Source of the DNA: Croceimicrobium hydrocarbonivorans
Lineage (GTDB): Bacteria > Bacteroidota > Bacteroidia > Flavobacteriales > Schleiferiaceae
Reading direction: 5' to 3'
Assembly: GCF_014524565.1 (NCBI RefSeq)
Contig: NZ_CP060139.1
Span: 2,611,501-2,675,500 of the forward strand
DNA length: 64,000 nucleotides
Made by a program: the position numbers and the translations under genes. The notes below the pieces were generated by a model, which was not told where the DNA came from, did not search any database, and saw only the letters and a program-made list of their open reading frames with translations. Position 1 is the stretch's first letter, and the number at the start of each line of letters is the position of its first letter. This document shows, piece by piece, positions 25,419 through 35,337 of this stretch.

Positions 25419-28400
25419 TTGACTGCTAGTTTTTTGAAACAGAGGTATTTCTATAGCGTGTTCTTAAACGCCTTACTTTTTTTAGCATGCATGCCTATTC
25501 ATGCCGAAATAGTGAGACTTCGGGTTGAAGCCCCGCTACGAATCCTCAATTACTCTATCGAATATATCGACAATACTTCCGGGTTGATGCAGAATGAGGT
25601 TACCGCCCTTCACATGAGTCCGGAGCATTTACTTTGGATAGGGACCCAACAGGGTTTGTTTCGGTATTCAGGTCGGCGGCTTAAGGCTTTTCTTCCTCAG
25701 AATGATTCCTTGATGAATGGGGTGCGGATCTTGGATTTTTACCGTACCCGATCCAATCGGATTCTAGCCTTGAATGAATACTATCAATATTCATTATTGT
25801 CAGAAGATCAAAGAACGCTTACCAATCAAAATGAAGATAATCGAGGTTATTTGTTTTTCCGCCATGGTAGCGTGGGGGAGAGCGACTTGATTCGTTGGCA
25901 TGGGTATCATCAATACTTGGTGGACTCCAATCGGTATTATTTTGATAATGACGGGGAATCCAGTGCCTTGTATTACAATGATGGATATGGGATGGAGGAA
26001 GTGCCATATAAGCTAACGGTATTTAGCCGTGAGCATCTAATGGTTTTTGGAGAGAGCATGTATGTACTGCAGGATGATGGTGCAATTATCCGAATTAACG
26101 GACTTTTAGTAGATACCATTGGCTCTGTGCCTGATTTAGTGCGGCCTCAAAAATGGACAGAAGATCCGCTCCTGAGTCAGATGCTTTGGAATGCGGCGGA
26201 GAATAAAGCTTATCTCTACCGAAAGGGAGAGTTATATCAGTTTTACCCAAATGAGAAGGAGGGCTTGCACTTGCAATTAATTGCCCGAGGTATTCCGAAG
26301 GGAGAATACTCTGCCTGCGTGTATAGTAAAGAGGATGCGCGTATTTTTCTGGGCACCCGCAAAAAAGGATTGATGATAATGTCTCCACTATTTATTCGGC
26401 AAGTGGTTACGGATAGTACTTGTGCGGCAGGAGTTCCCAATTATACCCTGGCCGCTATCGGGCGGGATTCAGTGCTATCAACCTTGGGTATTTTGTATTC
26501 TAATTCCAAGGTGGAATGTGAGGCCTTCTATGGTGCCTATAGCGGATTACTGGGTTTTAATTCAAGTTTGAAGCAAATCTATGCGGTGGAGGAGCCTTCG
26601 AGGCCCTTATTAATAGACCTAGAGAATGGAGATCGCAGGTATTTAAAAGTGCCGGTGGATTCGGCAAATGTTCGAACTGGGCATATTATTCAAAGAAGAG
26701 GAGATGTGTATATGTTCATCGAATCGATTGGCTTAATGCGCTTGGAGGGCGATAGCTTGGTTTGTTTGGCTTCCGTGCCCGCAGATAAAGGAGAAGTGAA
26801 TTATGCAGGCCAATTATTCTTTCTAAACGATTCTACCGTTTGGATGCTCTACGGTTTTAAAGCGCAAATGGTCATCTTCGATTTAAAAACTCGAGAGGGC
26901 AGGGTTGTAAGAATTAGCGAGCGTGAAGATTTTAATTCCCGCTTTTTGTATCGAATAGGAGATAAGGTCTTGTTAACGACCTATGGAAAAGGAATTTATG
27001 TTTGGGAAAATGAACATTGGTCCAAATTAGATTTGAAAGGAAACTTGGCTATGGAGGCCTGTCATGGTATAAGGCAAGTTGGAGATTGCTTGCTATTCAG
27101 TACTAATCAAGGTTTGTATGTAAGTCCAAAGGAGCTTTTTGAGGCCTATTTAGATGATCAGATTCCTTTTCCAACTTTTACGGCTTTTAGTGCGCATGAT
27201 GGCTTGAGGAATTTTGAGTTTAATGGTGGTGGTACCTCTGAGCCAATAATTTCCAATCTAGACGGAAAATTTGTGATACCTAATCCCGATGGTGTGACCT
27301 ATTTAGATGGGGATTTTAAAAGCTTTATGCCGCGATATCATGCCGAATTGATTTTAGAGGAGGTCTATGTGGATGGTCAAAATTTGTCCATTATTGAGAA
27401 CGCTGAATTACCACCTCTGTTTTCGAATTTAATGGTGAAGCTTTTGAATCCTTATTATGGGGATGAAGAGAATAGTCCGGTTTATTATCGGGTGCCAGAA
27501 CTGAACTCCGAATGGCGGGAAATAGATTTTGAAAAAGGATTGCTCTTTGATCGCTTACCCAGCAATGGTAGCTACAGCCTCGAAATATATATGCCCTTTA
27601 TGCCTAAGCAGGCTCGAATATTTAGAGTTTGGCAATTTTCTGTCGGTCCTCGCTTTCATGAAACATTGGCCTTCTTCTTAATCATGGGCTTGGTAGCCTT
27701 GTTCCTGATATTGGGATTGTTTGAGTTGGTGCAGCGAAGAAACCGAGCCTATCAACAGCGGTTAAAAGATGAAATTGAGAAAAGAACCGAAGAAATAGCG
27801 CGGAATAATGTGAGTTTAGCCCATACGGTAGCTGATTTGCAGGAATCTCGGCAACAATTGAATCGCGCTATTGGACTTCGGGACCGAATGATCACTATAT
27901 TCTCTCATGATATTAGGGGGCCCTTGCGTTTTATGGCGGATGTGGCCTTTGATATAAAGGAAAAAACCCAGGCAAAGGGAATGGAAGATCTCAGTCGAGA
28001 TTTAGAGATATTAAGTACTTCTACTCGGGGAGCCTACGAAACGGCGAATACCATCTTGGAGTGGATTCGTAATCAGGATTTAAAGGATTCAGAAAATCAA
28101 TTTCCATTAGGTAAGGCCGTAGATCAAGTTCTGGATCGTAAGGCAGCCGAATTAATGAAGTACCGCATTTTGGTGGATTGGGATTTAAAACAGGACTTTC
28201 TAATTGCTACACGACCCAAAGCTCTCGAAATAGTAGTCGAGAATATTGTTGAGAATGCCATAAAATATTGTGCCCATAAAATTTGGATTCGAATCTTCGA
28301 GGAAGATCAAAGGATTTGTCTTGAGGTGACGGATGATGGGCCGGGTATTCAGGATCAAAAGCGACTGAACGCCATTAATAGTGGAGTAGCGGTGCGCAGT

Positions 28401-28559
28401 AAAGGTGGTCAGCGTGGTGCAGTAGGTTTAGGGGTAGGCCTGCCTATGGTTAGAGAAATTATTGGTCAGCTAAACGGCACACTCCTATTTCAAAATGCTG
28501 CCGGAAAAGGTCTCCAGGTAAGGGTTTGTCTGCCCTTTTATGCCGAACTGAATGAATAA
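25419..28559 (+). CDS. Sensor histidine kinase with periplasmic propeller (Reg_prop/Y_Y_Y)
   Basis: A 1046-residue membrane sensor. A signal segment (residues 10-28) precedes two-component propeller blades, beginning LMQNEVTALHMSPEHLLWIGTQQGLFR, and a Y_Y_Y-like sandwich near residues 630-740. A membrane helix follows (about 748-770), then a HisKA domain with His830 (FSHDIRGPLRF) and a HATPase domain (EIVVENIVENAIKY, DDGPGIQ, GVGLGLP-like VGLGVGLPMV). Unlike many relatives it has no receiver or AraC output, so it needs a separate regulator. The TTG start is preceded by AAGGAG. Ligand unknown. Confidence 0.85.
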   Translation: MTASFLKQRYFYSVFLNALLFLACMPIHAEIVRLRVEAPLRILNYSIEYIDNTSGLMQNEVTALHMSPEHLLWIGTQQGLFRYSGRRLKAFLPQNDSLMNGVRILDFYRTRSNRILALNEYYQYSLLSEDQRTLTNQNEDNRGYLFFRHGSVGESDLIRWHGYHQYLVDSNRYYFDNDGESSALYYNDGYGMEEVPYKLTVFSREHLMVFGESMYVLQDDGAIIRINGLLVDTIGSVPDLVRPQKWTEDPLLSQMLWNAAENKAYLYRKGELYQFYPNEKEGLHLQLIARGIPKGEYSACVYSKEDARIFLGTRKKGLMIMSPLFIRQVVTDSTCAAGVPNYTLAAIGRDSVLSTLGILYSNSKVECEAFYGAYSGLLGFNSSLKQIYAVEEPSRPLLIDLENGDRRYLKVPVDSANVRTGHIIQRRGDVYMFIESIGLMRLEGDSLVCLASVPADKGEVNYAGQLFFLNDSTVWMLYGFKAQMVIFDLKTREGRVVRISEREDFNSRFLYRIGDKVLLTTYGKGIYVWENEHWSKLDLKGNLAMEACHGIRQVGDCLLFSTNQGLYVSPKELFEAYLDDQIPFPTFTAFSAHDGLRNFEFNGGGTSEPIISNLDGKFVIPNPDGVTYLDGDFKSFMPRYHAELILEEVYVDGQNLSIIENAELPPLFSNLMVKLLNPYYGDEENSPVYYRVPELNSEWREIDFEKGLLFDRLPSNGSYSLEIYMPFMPKQARIFRVWQFSVGPRFHETLAFFLIMGLVALFLILGLFELVQRRNRAYQQRLKDEIEKRTEEIARNNVSLAHTVADLQESRQQLNRAIGLRDRMITIFSHDIRGPLRFMADVAFDIKEKTQAKGMEDLSRDLEILSTSTRGAYETANTILEWIRNQDLKDSENQFPLGKAVDQVLDRKAAELMKYRILVDWDLKQDFLIATRPKALEIVVENIVENAIKYCAHKIWIRIFEEDQRICLEVTDDGPGIQDQKRLNAINSGVAVRSKGGQRGAVGLGVGLPMVREIIGQLNGTLLFQNAAGKGLQVRVCLPFYAELNE

Positions 28560-28927
28560 TCAAAATCTGAGCTTTTGAGCTTTTTTCATTAGGGCCTTTA
28601 CCTCTCCTTTTACAATCCCTTGACTTTCTAGCAAGTAGATCTCGGAACAGGATCGAATTTTCCTTTACAGTCTTCAAGCCTTGAGGCGAATTGAGACTAT
28701 TTGTAGAACTAAAGCTACACTTGGATGGCGAAGTTCTACAATTAATAGGCATGAAGTGTTACGGGTCTTGATTTGTTTATCCTCTTAATTTGTTACAGTT
28801 ATTAAGCCTTGAAGTTAAAGTGATTAACAAATGCTGATAGCTAATAATTACTATCATTTATTCTTGGGGGAAATGGATGATTAATGATTTAAGAGGAAAG
28901 GAATTTAAATAAAAATACTTTGATTTT
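28560..28927. other. Intergenic region with a perfect 10-bp inverted repeat
   Basis: No convincing gene; a 97-codon minus frame crosses the kinase gene end and has no family features. The striking element is TTGTAGAACT (28701-28710) and its exact complement AGTTCTACAA (28732-28741), separated by 21 bases. The arms could be a divided operator, two half-sites two helical turns apart, upstream of the PID-CTERM-like gene. Confidence 0.6.
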
Positions 28928-29119
28928 ATGAAATCGAAAATTGGTTTTGCTTTTGCAATATTGATGATTTTGATCCTAACGGAAGTTTCTGCTCAACCAA
29001 GTGGTGGTGGTCCGGGAGCTCCAACCCCAATAGGCTTTGTGGAAGTCCTCTTAGTTGGGGGAGCGGCATTAGGGATAAGTCGAATTAAACAAAATCGGAA
29101 AAGTGATGATGCATTATAG
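28928..29119 (+). CDS. Miniprotein with PID-CTERM-like C-terminal sorting signal
   Basis: 63 residues: signal peptide (MKSKIGFAFAILMILILTEVSAQ), a Gly/Pro-rich linker (PSGGGPGAP), then TPIGFVEVLLVGGAALGISR, a hydrophobic segment, and a basic end (KQNRK). This tripartite tail resembles the short PID-CTERM/PEP-CTERM-like exosortase substrates of Bacteroidota, although the usual PID is PIG here. The mature protein is only about 40 residues and may be membrane-anchored. It overlaps the next gene. No sorting enzyme is in the window. Confidence 0.6.
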   Translation: MKSKIGFAFAILMILILTEVSAQPSGGGPGAPTPIGFVEVLLVGGAALGISRIKQNRKSDDAL

Positions 29120-29498
29120 GAGTTTTTCTTTCGTTTTATTGGAATTTATTTTGAAAAGCATGGCTTTGCTTTTAATTGGAATGATTCTGTTTCTTATTTG
29201 GGATTCATTCGATGTAGATACGGTTTATTTTTATGTGCCATTGACGGTATTATTCTCTGTGTTTATGTGGCAATTAGTTTACAAATGGTATAATCCAATA
29301 TTGGTGTATAAGGATGGTAATTTGGTGCATTCAAACGGTTTGTATTCCACCGTTATAGGGTCTAATGTCAAGGTGCGAGTGAAAGGAAAATTTGGCTTCG
29401 GTGCTGTTGTGAGACTCTTCGGTGAAAGAGGTGCAGTAACAGTTTGGATGGGTTCTAATCGTCTACATGAAGTAAGAGGTTTTAACACCTTCGCTTAA
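29106..29498 (+). CDS. Two-helix membrane protein of unknown function
   Basis: About 130 residues, with start at ATG 29106 or 29109 (a GTG at 29103 also fits); all overlap the end of the miniprotein gene. Two membrane helices (about residues 9-30 and 38-57) are followed by a soluble beta-rich tail (VKVRVKGKFGFGAVVRLFGERGAVTVWMGSNRLHEV). No family is recognised. The tight overlap suggests it is made with the PID-CTERM-like protein and perhaps handles it. Confidence 0.6.
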   Translation: MMHYRSFSFVLLEFILKSMALLLIGMILFLIWDSFDVDTVYFYVPLTVLFSVFMWQLVYKWYNPILVYKDGNLVHSNGLYSTVIGSNVKVRVKGKFGFGAVVRLFGERGAVTVWMGSNRLHEVRGFNTFA

Positions 29499-29597
29499 GA
29501 AGAAATTCTTTAGGGTGACAAGAGAAATAGTGGCATCCTAGAAAAGATTTAAATAGGAAAAAATTAAAAATTTATATTCTCCATCTCCTCTCTCCAG

Positions 29598-29623
29598 GCT
29601 CGGTTTTATACCGGGCTTTTTTT
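29598..29623 (+). terminator. Terminator after the PID-CTERM pair
   Basis: A 7-bp stem GCTCGGT/ACCGGGC (one T-G wobble) with a TTTAT loop followed by seven T residues. Confidence 0.85.
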
Positions 29624-29741
29624 GTTTAATCGATCTCGTTTTTTTCAGAAAAAAAAGGGGAGTCCTAAAGAGATGGAATACCCAATACTTTAATTTGTTT
29701 TATTGCCACTGTAATTAGGTCGCCTATTGCATAGTGGTCTT

Positions 29742-29749
29742 TATCTTTG
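29742..29749 (+). promoter_or_regulatory. -7 box of the nucleotide-sugar operon
   Basis: TATCTTTG matches TAnnTTTG, 36 bp before the first ATG of the operon, downstream of a terminator. No -33 box is seen at the standard distance; the nearest TTG is only 12 bases upstream. Confidence 0.5.
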
Positions 29750-29785
29750 TTACTTTAAACCCCATATCAGGATATAAAAAAATCC

Positions 29786-30922
29786 ATGAAAAAAATTCAA
29801 ATGGTTGACTTGGTCAGCCAATATCAAAAAATTCAGGATCAAGTAGATAAGGCCATCCTTGATGTTGTGCGTTCCTCTGCTTATATCAATGGACCCGAGG
29901 TTAAAGCCTTTCAAAGTGATTTGGAAAGCTATTTAGGAGTGAAACATGTGATTCCTTGTGCTAATGGAACCGATGCCCTGCAAATAGCTATGATGGCTCT
30001 GGGTTTAAAGCCAGGAGATGAGGTGATTACAGCAACTTTTACCTACGTTGCTACCGCTGAGGTAATTGCGCTTTTAGGCCTGACTCCGGTTTTAGTAGAT
30101 GTCGATGAAGATACATTTGGATTAAATACCGATCAGGTTCGTGAGGCAATTGGCCCTAAAACCAAAGCAATTGTTCCAGTGCACTTATTTGGGCAATGTG
30201 CCGATTTAGAGACCATTATGCAGATTGCCAAAGAGCACAATTTGTATGTGGTAGAAGATACCGCTCAGGCCATTGGCTCTAGCTATTATTTTGAGAATGG
30301 AAGCAGTGCTAAAGCTGGTACTATCGGTGATATTGGAACCACCTCATTTTTTCCCAGCAAGAATTTAGGCTGCTTTGGAGATGGTGGAGCGATTTTCACT
30401 AATGATGATGATTTGGCTTCTAAAATCCGCATCATCGCCAATCATGGGCAAACCGTACGCTACTACCATGATATGATAGGGGTGAACTCACGGTTGGATT
30501 CCATTCAGGCGGCAATTCTAAGATGTAAACTTCCTCATTTGGATGAGTACATAAAAGCCAGGCAAGCAGTGGCTGATTATTACGATCAGGCTTTTGCGAA
30601 TACCCCTGAATTAAAAACACCAGTGCGCGATTCGAAATCTGAGCATGTATTTCATCAGTACACACTGCAGTTAGCAGAAGGTATTGATCGCAATAAATTA
30701 GTAGAGTATCTCCAAACCAAAGATATTCCGGCCATGATTTACTATCCGGTAGCACTGCATATGCAAAAGGCTTATCAGGACGAACGTTATCAAAAAGATG
30801 ATTTTCCGATAACCAACCGTTTGGTGAGTCGGGTATTTTCGCTGCCCATGCACACTGAGCTAGAAAAAGATCAATTAGAACATATAACCTCCGAAGTACT
30901 TAACTTCATCAAGAACCATTAA
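29786..30922 (+). CDS. DegT/DnrJ/EryC1/StrS-family sugar aminotransferase
   Basis: A PLP-dependent enzyme that aminates keto-sugar nucleotides for surface glycans. PLP contacts are visible: [14 protein letters not shown], the acidic EDTAQAIGS, and the Schiff-base lysine Lys192 in [28 protein letters not shown] and HVFHQYTL follow. It resembles WbpE/WlbC-type enzymes acting on UDP-3-keto-N-acetyl sugars, but the substrate is not certain. It is the first gene of the five-gene sugar operon, and ugd starts 2 bp after its stop. Confidence 0.88.
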   Translation: MKKIQMVDLVSQYQKIQDQVDKAILDVVRSSAYINGPEVKAFQSDLESYLGVKHVIPCANGTDALQIAMMALGLKPGDEVITATFTYVATAEVIALLGLTPVLVDVDEDTFGLNTDQVREAIGPKTKAIVPVHLFGQCADLETIMQIAKEHNLYVVEDTAQAIGSSYYFENGSSAKAGTIGDIGTTSFFPSKNLGCFGDGGAIFTNDDDLASKIRIIANHGQTVRYYHDMIGVNSRLDSIQAAILRCKLPHLDEYIKARQAVADYYDQAFANTPELKTPVRDSKSEHVFHQYTLQLAEGIDRNKLVEYLQTKDIPAMIYYPVALHMQKAYQDERYQKDDFPITNRLVSRVFSLPMHTELEKDQLEHITSEVLNFIKNH

Positions 30923-30924
30923 AC

Positions 30925-32244
30925 ATGAAAATAGTTATAGTTGGAACAGGATATGTAGGTTTAGTTACAGGTACCTGTCTTTCAGAAGTAGGTATTGATG
31001 TGACCTGCGTTGATGTCGATGTAAAGAAAATCGAAAACCTTAAGCAAGGAATTCTTCCTATTTACGAACCCGGTTTGGATAAACTGGTACATCGCAACTA
31101 TGAAAAAAATCGTCTTCAGTTTTCTACCAATTTAGGAGAAGCCATTAAAGGTGCTGATGCTGCCTTTATTGCGGTTGGAACCCCTCCCGGAGAAGATGGA
31201 AGCGCTGACCTAAAATATGTATTAACCGTAGCTCGTGAGATCGGGGAAAACATGAATGATTATGGTGTGATTATCACCAAATCTACTGTGCCGGTTGGAA
31301 CTGCTGCAAAAGTTAAGAAGGAAATTAAAGATGCCTTAGATCGTCGTGGTGTGAGCATTGATTTTGATGTGGCATCTAACCCCGAGTTCCTTAAAGAAGG
31401 GGCAGCGGTAAATGACTTTATGAAACCCGACCGTATTGTGGTGGGAGTTGAATCGGAGCGCGCTCGCAAGGTTCTCGAAAAATTATATCACCCCTTTACC
31501 CTTAATGGTCACCCGGTAATTTTCATGGATATTCCATCAGCCGAAATGACCAAATACGCTGCTAATGCGATGTTGGCAACTAAGATTTCATTTATGAACG
31601 ACGTAGCCAACCTTTGTGAGATTATGGGTGCTGATGTAAACTTAGTTCGTCGTGGTATCGGATCTGATCCTCGAATTGGAAACAAATTTATCTACCCAGG
31701 AATTGGTTATGGCGGTAGCTGTTTCCCTAAAGATGTGAAGGCATTAGTGCGCACTGCTCGTGAAAATGGCTACGAAATGCGCATCTTACAATCGGTGGAA
31801 GAGGTAAACGAAGACCAAAAATCAGTTCTTTTCCAAAAGGTATTGAAACGTTTTAATGGCGATCTAAAGGGTAAGCATTTCGCCGTATGGGGTCTTTCTT
31901 TTAAGCCTAATACTGATGATATGCGTGAAGCACCATCAGTAGTAATTATCGAGAAATTACTGGCAGAAGGTGCAACTGTATCTGCTTACGATCCCGTAGC
32001 TATGGAAGAAGCTAAGCACGATTTAGGCGATCGCATCACCTATGCTGAGAATGAATATGAGGCCATTAAGGGTGCAGATGCCCTCTTAGTGGTAACCGAA
32101 TGGAGTGAATTTAGAGTTCCTGACTTCGAGGAAATTAAAGACTCCTTAAATAGCCCCCTTATTTTTGATGGTCGAAACATCTTCGAAATTAGCCGCATGG
32201 CTGAGTTAGGATTTGAGTACCACTGTATTGGGGTAAAATCCTAA
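30925..32244 (+). CDS. ugd: UDP-glucose 6-dehydrogenase
   Basis: Oxidises UDP-glucose to UDP-glucuronate with two NAD+. The N-terminal Rossmann motif is [11 protein letters not shown], followed by [17 protein letters not shown] and the catalytic Cys266 in [10 protein letters not shown]. The C-terminal domain has [16 protein letters not shown]. The 439-residue length is standard. Second gene of the operon; its product is the substrate of the next enzyme. Confidence 0.95.
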   Translation: MKIVIVGTGYVGLVTGTCLSEVGIDVTCVDVDVKKIENLKQGILPIYEPGLDKLVHRNYEKNRLQFSTNLGEAIKGADAAFIAVGTPPGEDGSADLKYVLTVAREIGENMNDYGVIITKSTVPVGTAAKVKKEIKDALDRRGVSIDFDVASNPEFLKEGAAVNDFMKPDRIVVGVESERARKVLEKLYHPFTLNGHPVIFMDIPSAEMTKYAANAMLATKISFMNDVANLCEIMGADVNLVRRGIGSDPRIGNKFIYPGIGYGGSCFPKDVKALVRTARENGYEMRILQSVEEVNEDQKSVLFQKVLKRFNGDLKGKHFAVWGLSFKPNTDDMREAPSVVIIEKLLAEGATVSAYDPVAMEEAKHDLGDRITYAENEYEAIKGADALLVVTEWSEFRVPDFEEIKDSLNSPLIFDGRNIFEISRMAELGFEYHCIGVKS

Positions 32245-32250
32245 TTTTCT

Positions 32251-33243
32251 ATGAAAAGAGTTCTAATCACCGGTGCAGCCGGTTTTTTAGGTTCCCATTT
32301 ATGTGATCGCTTTATCGCTGAAGGCTTTCAAGTGGTAGGAATGGATAACCTGATTACAGGTGACCTTAAGAATATTGAGCATCTCTTTGCGAAAGAAGAA
32401 TTTGAGTTCTATCATCACGATGTTTCCAAATTCATTCACGTATCAGGAGAGCTTGATTATATCCTTCATTTTGCTTCTCCGGCCAGCCCTATCGATTACT
32501 TGAAAATTCCGATTCAAACCCTCAAAGTAGGTTCTTTAGGAATTCACAATTGCTTGGGATTGGCAATGGCTAAAGGAGCCCGCCTGATCATTGCTTCTAC
32601 CTCAGAAGTATACGGTGATCCACAAGTGCATCCGCAAACTGAGGAATATTGGGGGCATGTTAACCCTGTAGGCCCCAGGGGGGTGTATGATGAAGCCAAG
32701 CGATTCCAGGAAGCGATGACCATGGCCTATCATACCTACCATGGATTAGAAACTCGCATCGTACGTATCTTTAATACCTATGGTCCCAGAATGCGCTTGA
32801 ATGATGGTCGGGTATTACCGGCTTTCATTGGTCAGGCCTTAAGAGGCGAGGATTTAACGGTATTTGGTGATGGATCGCAAACTCGATCCTTTTGCTATGT
32901 AGACGATTTGGTTGAAGGTATTTACCGCTTATTAATGAGTGATTATGCCGGGCCGGTGAATATTGGTAACCCAGATGAAATTACCATTGGCGAATTTGCT
33001 GAGGAAATCATCAAGCTTACGGGAACGGATCAAAAGGTGATCTATAAAGACTTACCAAAAGATGATCCTACACAAAGACGACCCGATATCACCAAAGCCA
33101 AAGAACTCTTGGGCTGGGAGCCAAAGGTTAGTCGTTCTGAAGGATTAAAAATCACCTACGAATATTTCAAGTCTTTACCCACTGAGGAACTCTATAAAAA
33201 GGAGCATAAAGACTTCAAAGATTACATTCGCCAAAAGCAATAA
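32251..33243 (+). CDS. uxs: UDP-glucuronate decarboxylase (UDP-xylose synthase)
   Basis: An extended SDR enzyme converting UDP-glucuronate to UDP-xylose. It has the NAD motif [11 protein letters not shown], the hallmark [11 protein letters not shown], a STSEVYGDP active-site segment, and Tyr146-xxx-Lys150 (YDEAK). The IFNTYGPRM and [10 protein letters not shown] stretches are typical of UXS. The 330-residue length fits the soluble bacterial form. Placement directly after ugd gives a two-step UDP-Glc to UDP-Xyl route. Confidence 0.93.
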   Translation: MKRVLITGAAGFLGSHLCDRFIAEGFQVVGMDNLITGDLKNIEHLFAKEEFEFYHHDVSKFIHVSGELDYILHFASPASPIDYLKIPIQTLKVGSLGIHNCLGLAMAKGARLIIASTSEVYGDPQVHPQTEEYWGHVNPVGPRGVYDEAKRFQEAMTMAYHTYHGLETRIVRIFNTYGPRMRLNDGRVLPAFIGQALRGEDLTVFGDGSQTRSFCYVDDLVEGIYRLLMSDYAGPVNIGNPDEITIGEFAEEIIKLTGTDQKVIYKDLPKDDPTQRRPDITKAKELLGWEPKVSRSEGLKITYEYFKSLPTEELYKKEHKDFKDYIRQKQ

Positions 33244-33245
33244 AT

Positions 33246-34268
33246 ATGGCTCAGATTCTGGTAACCGGCGGATTAGGTTTTATCGGCTCGCATACTGCAG
33301 TCGAATTAATCAAAGCCGGACATGAGCCGGTACTGATAGACGATCTTAGTAATTCTACCGCTTCGGTTCTTGATGGAATTGAAGAAATAACCGGTCATCG
33401 TCCCGTATTTGAAAGAGTCGATTTAAAATCGAAAGCTGAAGTACGAGATTTCTTTGGTCGCTATAGTTCTTTGGATGGAATCATTCACTTTGCTGCTTTC
33501 AAGGCGGTGGGTGAATCGGTTCACAAGCCCTTAGAATATTACGAGAATAATTTAGGCTCCTTGGTTTACCTGCTACAGGAAATGCGCGACCTGCAGATTG
33601 ATAATTTAATCTTTAGCAGTAGTTGCACAGTTTATGGTGAGGCAGATGAATTGCCAATCACAGAGAATAGCCCGGTGAAGGCCGCAATTTCCCCTTATGG
33701 AAATACCAAGCAAGTAGGAGAGGAGATAATCCAAGATGCTATAAAGGCCCACGGATTTAATGCTATTTCATTGCGTTACTTCAATCCTATTGGTGCTCAT
33801 CCTAGTGCTATGATTGGCGAATCACCCTTGGGCGTACCTCTTAATTTGGTGCCCTACGTAACCCAAACTGCAGCAAAGGTTCGTGAGCAATTAGCTGTTT
33901 TTGGTAGCGATTATGAAACTCGTGATGGCACCAATGAAAGAGATTATATCCATGTGGTGGATGTAGCGAAGGCACATGTGGTAGCTTTAAACCGCTTATT
34001 GAATCGCCAGAATGAGGGGGCCTACGAAGTATTTAACCTAGGCACCGGAACCGGTTCAACCGTATTGGAAGTAATTCAATCATTTGAGCGCGTTTCTAAT
34101 AGCAAACTGAATTATAAAATAGTGGAGCGTAGGCCTGGTGATGTTACCGCAGCTTATGCTGATACAACCAAGGCCAATACCGTTTTGGGATGGACGGCCG
34201 AAAAAAGCTTAGACGATGCCATGGCGGATGCATGGCGCTGGGAAAAGAAAATCAGAAACATAGATTAG
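33246..34268 (+). CDS. galE: UDP-glucose 4-epimerase
   Basis: Interconverts UDP-glucose and UDP-galactose. It has the NAD motif GGLGFIGSHTAVELI, the SSSCTVYG active-site serine segment, Tyr151-xxx-Lys155 (YGNTK), RYFNPIGAHPS and RDYIHVVDVAKAH. The 340-residue length is usual. Its ATG lies 2 bp after uxs, and rfbB follows after 9 bp. Activity on N-acetyl sugars cannot be excluded. Confidence 0.93.
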   Translation: MAQILVTGGLGFIGSHTAVELIKAGHEPVLIDDLSNSTASVLDGIEEITGHRPVFERVDLKSKAEVRDFFGRYSSLDGIIHFAAFKAVGESVHKPLEYYENNLGSLVYLLQEMRDLQIDNLIFSSSCTVYGEADELPITENSPVKAAISPYGNTKQVGEEIIQDAIKAHGFNAISLRYFNPIGAHPSAMIGESPLGVPLNLVPYVTQTAAKVREQLAVFGSDYETRDGTNERDYIHVVDVAKAHVVALNRLLNRQNEGAYEVFNLGTGTGSTVLEVIQSFERVSNSKLNYKIVERRPGDVTAAYADTTKANTVLGWTAEKSLDDAMADAWRWEKKIRNID

Positions 34269-34277
34269 AAAATAACC

Positions 34278-35333
34278 ATGTCGAAGAAAATATTAATTAC
34301 CGGAGGAGCAGGCTTTATTGGATCCCATGTGGTGCGCCTATTCGTGAATAAGTATCCGGACTATGAAATTTACAATCTTGATGTTCTTACTTATGCAGGG
34401 AACCTAGAGAACTTGAAGGATATTGAGAATGCCCCGAATTATCACTTTGTAAAGGCTGATATTGTTGATGCAGAAGCAATGAACAAGCTTTTCGCGGAGC
34501 ATCGTTTCGAAGGGGTTTTACACTTGGCAGCAGAAAGTCATGTGGACCGTAGTATTACTGATCCACTAGCCTTTGTTCGCACCAATGTAATTGGTACTGT
34601 TAACTTACTCAATTCTTTTAGAGATACCTGGAAGGATAATTTCGAGGGTAAGCGTTTTTACCATATCAGTACTGATGAGGTATATGGTACTTTAGGTGCA
34701 GAAGGCCTTTTTGAGGAAACTACCTCCTACGATCCGAATTCACCTTATTCGGCTTCTAAAGCTAGTTCCGATCATTTTGTTCGGGCTTATGGTGAGACCT
34801 ATGGAATGCCTTATGTGATTACCAATTGCTCTAACAATTATGGCCCGAATCAATTTCCGGAGAAACTGATTCCGCTCTTTATTCATAATGTGCGCAATGA
34901 AAAGCCTTTGCCCGTTTATGGCGATGGAAAGTACACCCGCGATTGGTTGTATGTGATTGATCATGCTCGCGCCATTGATCTCGTTTACCACGAAGGTCGT
35001 AATAAGGAGACCTACAATATTGGGGGCTTTAATGAGTGGCAAAATATAGACTTGATCAAGGTTCTTTGCAAGCAAATGGATGAGAAACTCGGTCGTCCGG
35101 CAGGGACTTCGGAGGGCTTGATTAGCTATGTAAAGGACCGTCCTGGTCACGATCGCCGCTATGCCATTGATGCCACTAAAATCAATAAAGAGTTAGGATG
35201 GGAACCTTCAGTAACCTTCGAGCAAGGTTTGGGAGAAACTATTGATTGGTATTTACAGAATGAAGATTGGTTAAACAGTGTTACTTCTGGAGATTACCAA
35301 AACTATTACAAAGACATGTACGCAGATCGCTAA
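34278..35333 (+). CDS. rfbB: dTDP-glucose 4,6-dehydratase
   Basis: Makes dTDP-4-keto-6-deoxyglucose, the entry to rhamnose and amino-deoxy sugars. It has NAD motif GGAGFIGSHVVR, the catalytic STDEVYGTLG (Asp-Glu pair), and Tyr157-xxx-Lys161 (YSASK), then NCSNNYGPNQFPEKLIPL and YGDGKYTRDWLYV. Last gene of the operon; rfbA, rfbC and rfbD are not in the window. It ends 4 bp before the convergent transporter gene, with no clear terminator between. Confidence 0.95.
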   Translation: MSKKILITGGAGFIGSHVVRLFVNKYPDYEIYNLDVLTYAGNLENLKDIENAPNYHFVKADIVDAEAMNKLFAEHRFEGVLHLAAESHVDRSITDPLAFVRTNVIGTVNLLNSFRDTWKDNFEGKRFYHISTDEVYGTLGAEGLFEETTSYDPNSPYSASKASSDHFVRAYGETYGMPYVITNCSNNYGPNQFPEKLIPLFIHNVRNEKPLPVYGDGKYTRDWLYVIDHARAIDLVYHEGRNKETYNIGGFNEWQNIDLIKVLCKQMDEKLGRPAGTSEGLISYVKDRPGHDRRYAIDATKINKELGWEPSVTFEQGLGETIDWYLQNEDWLNSVTSGDYQNYYKDMYADR

Positions 35334-35337
35334 GCGA

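Noticed and set aside
28459-28752. 97-codon minus frame after the propeller kinase
   Set aside because: It overlaps the kinase gene and the inverted repeat, with no recognisable domain or signal.
29727-29749. TTG-N12-TATCTTTG as a full promoter of the sugar operon
   Set aside because: The spacing is too short for a -33/-7 pair, so only the -7 box is reported.
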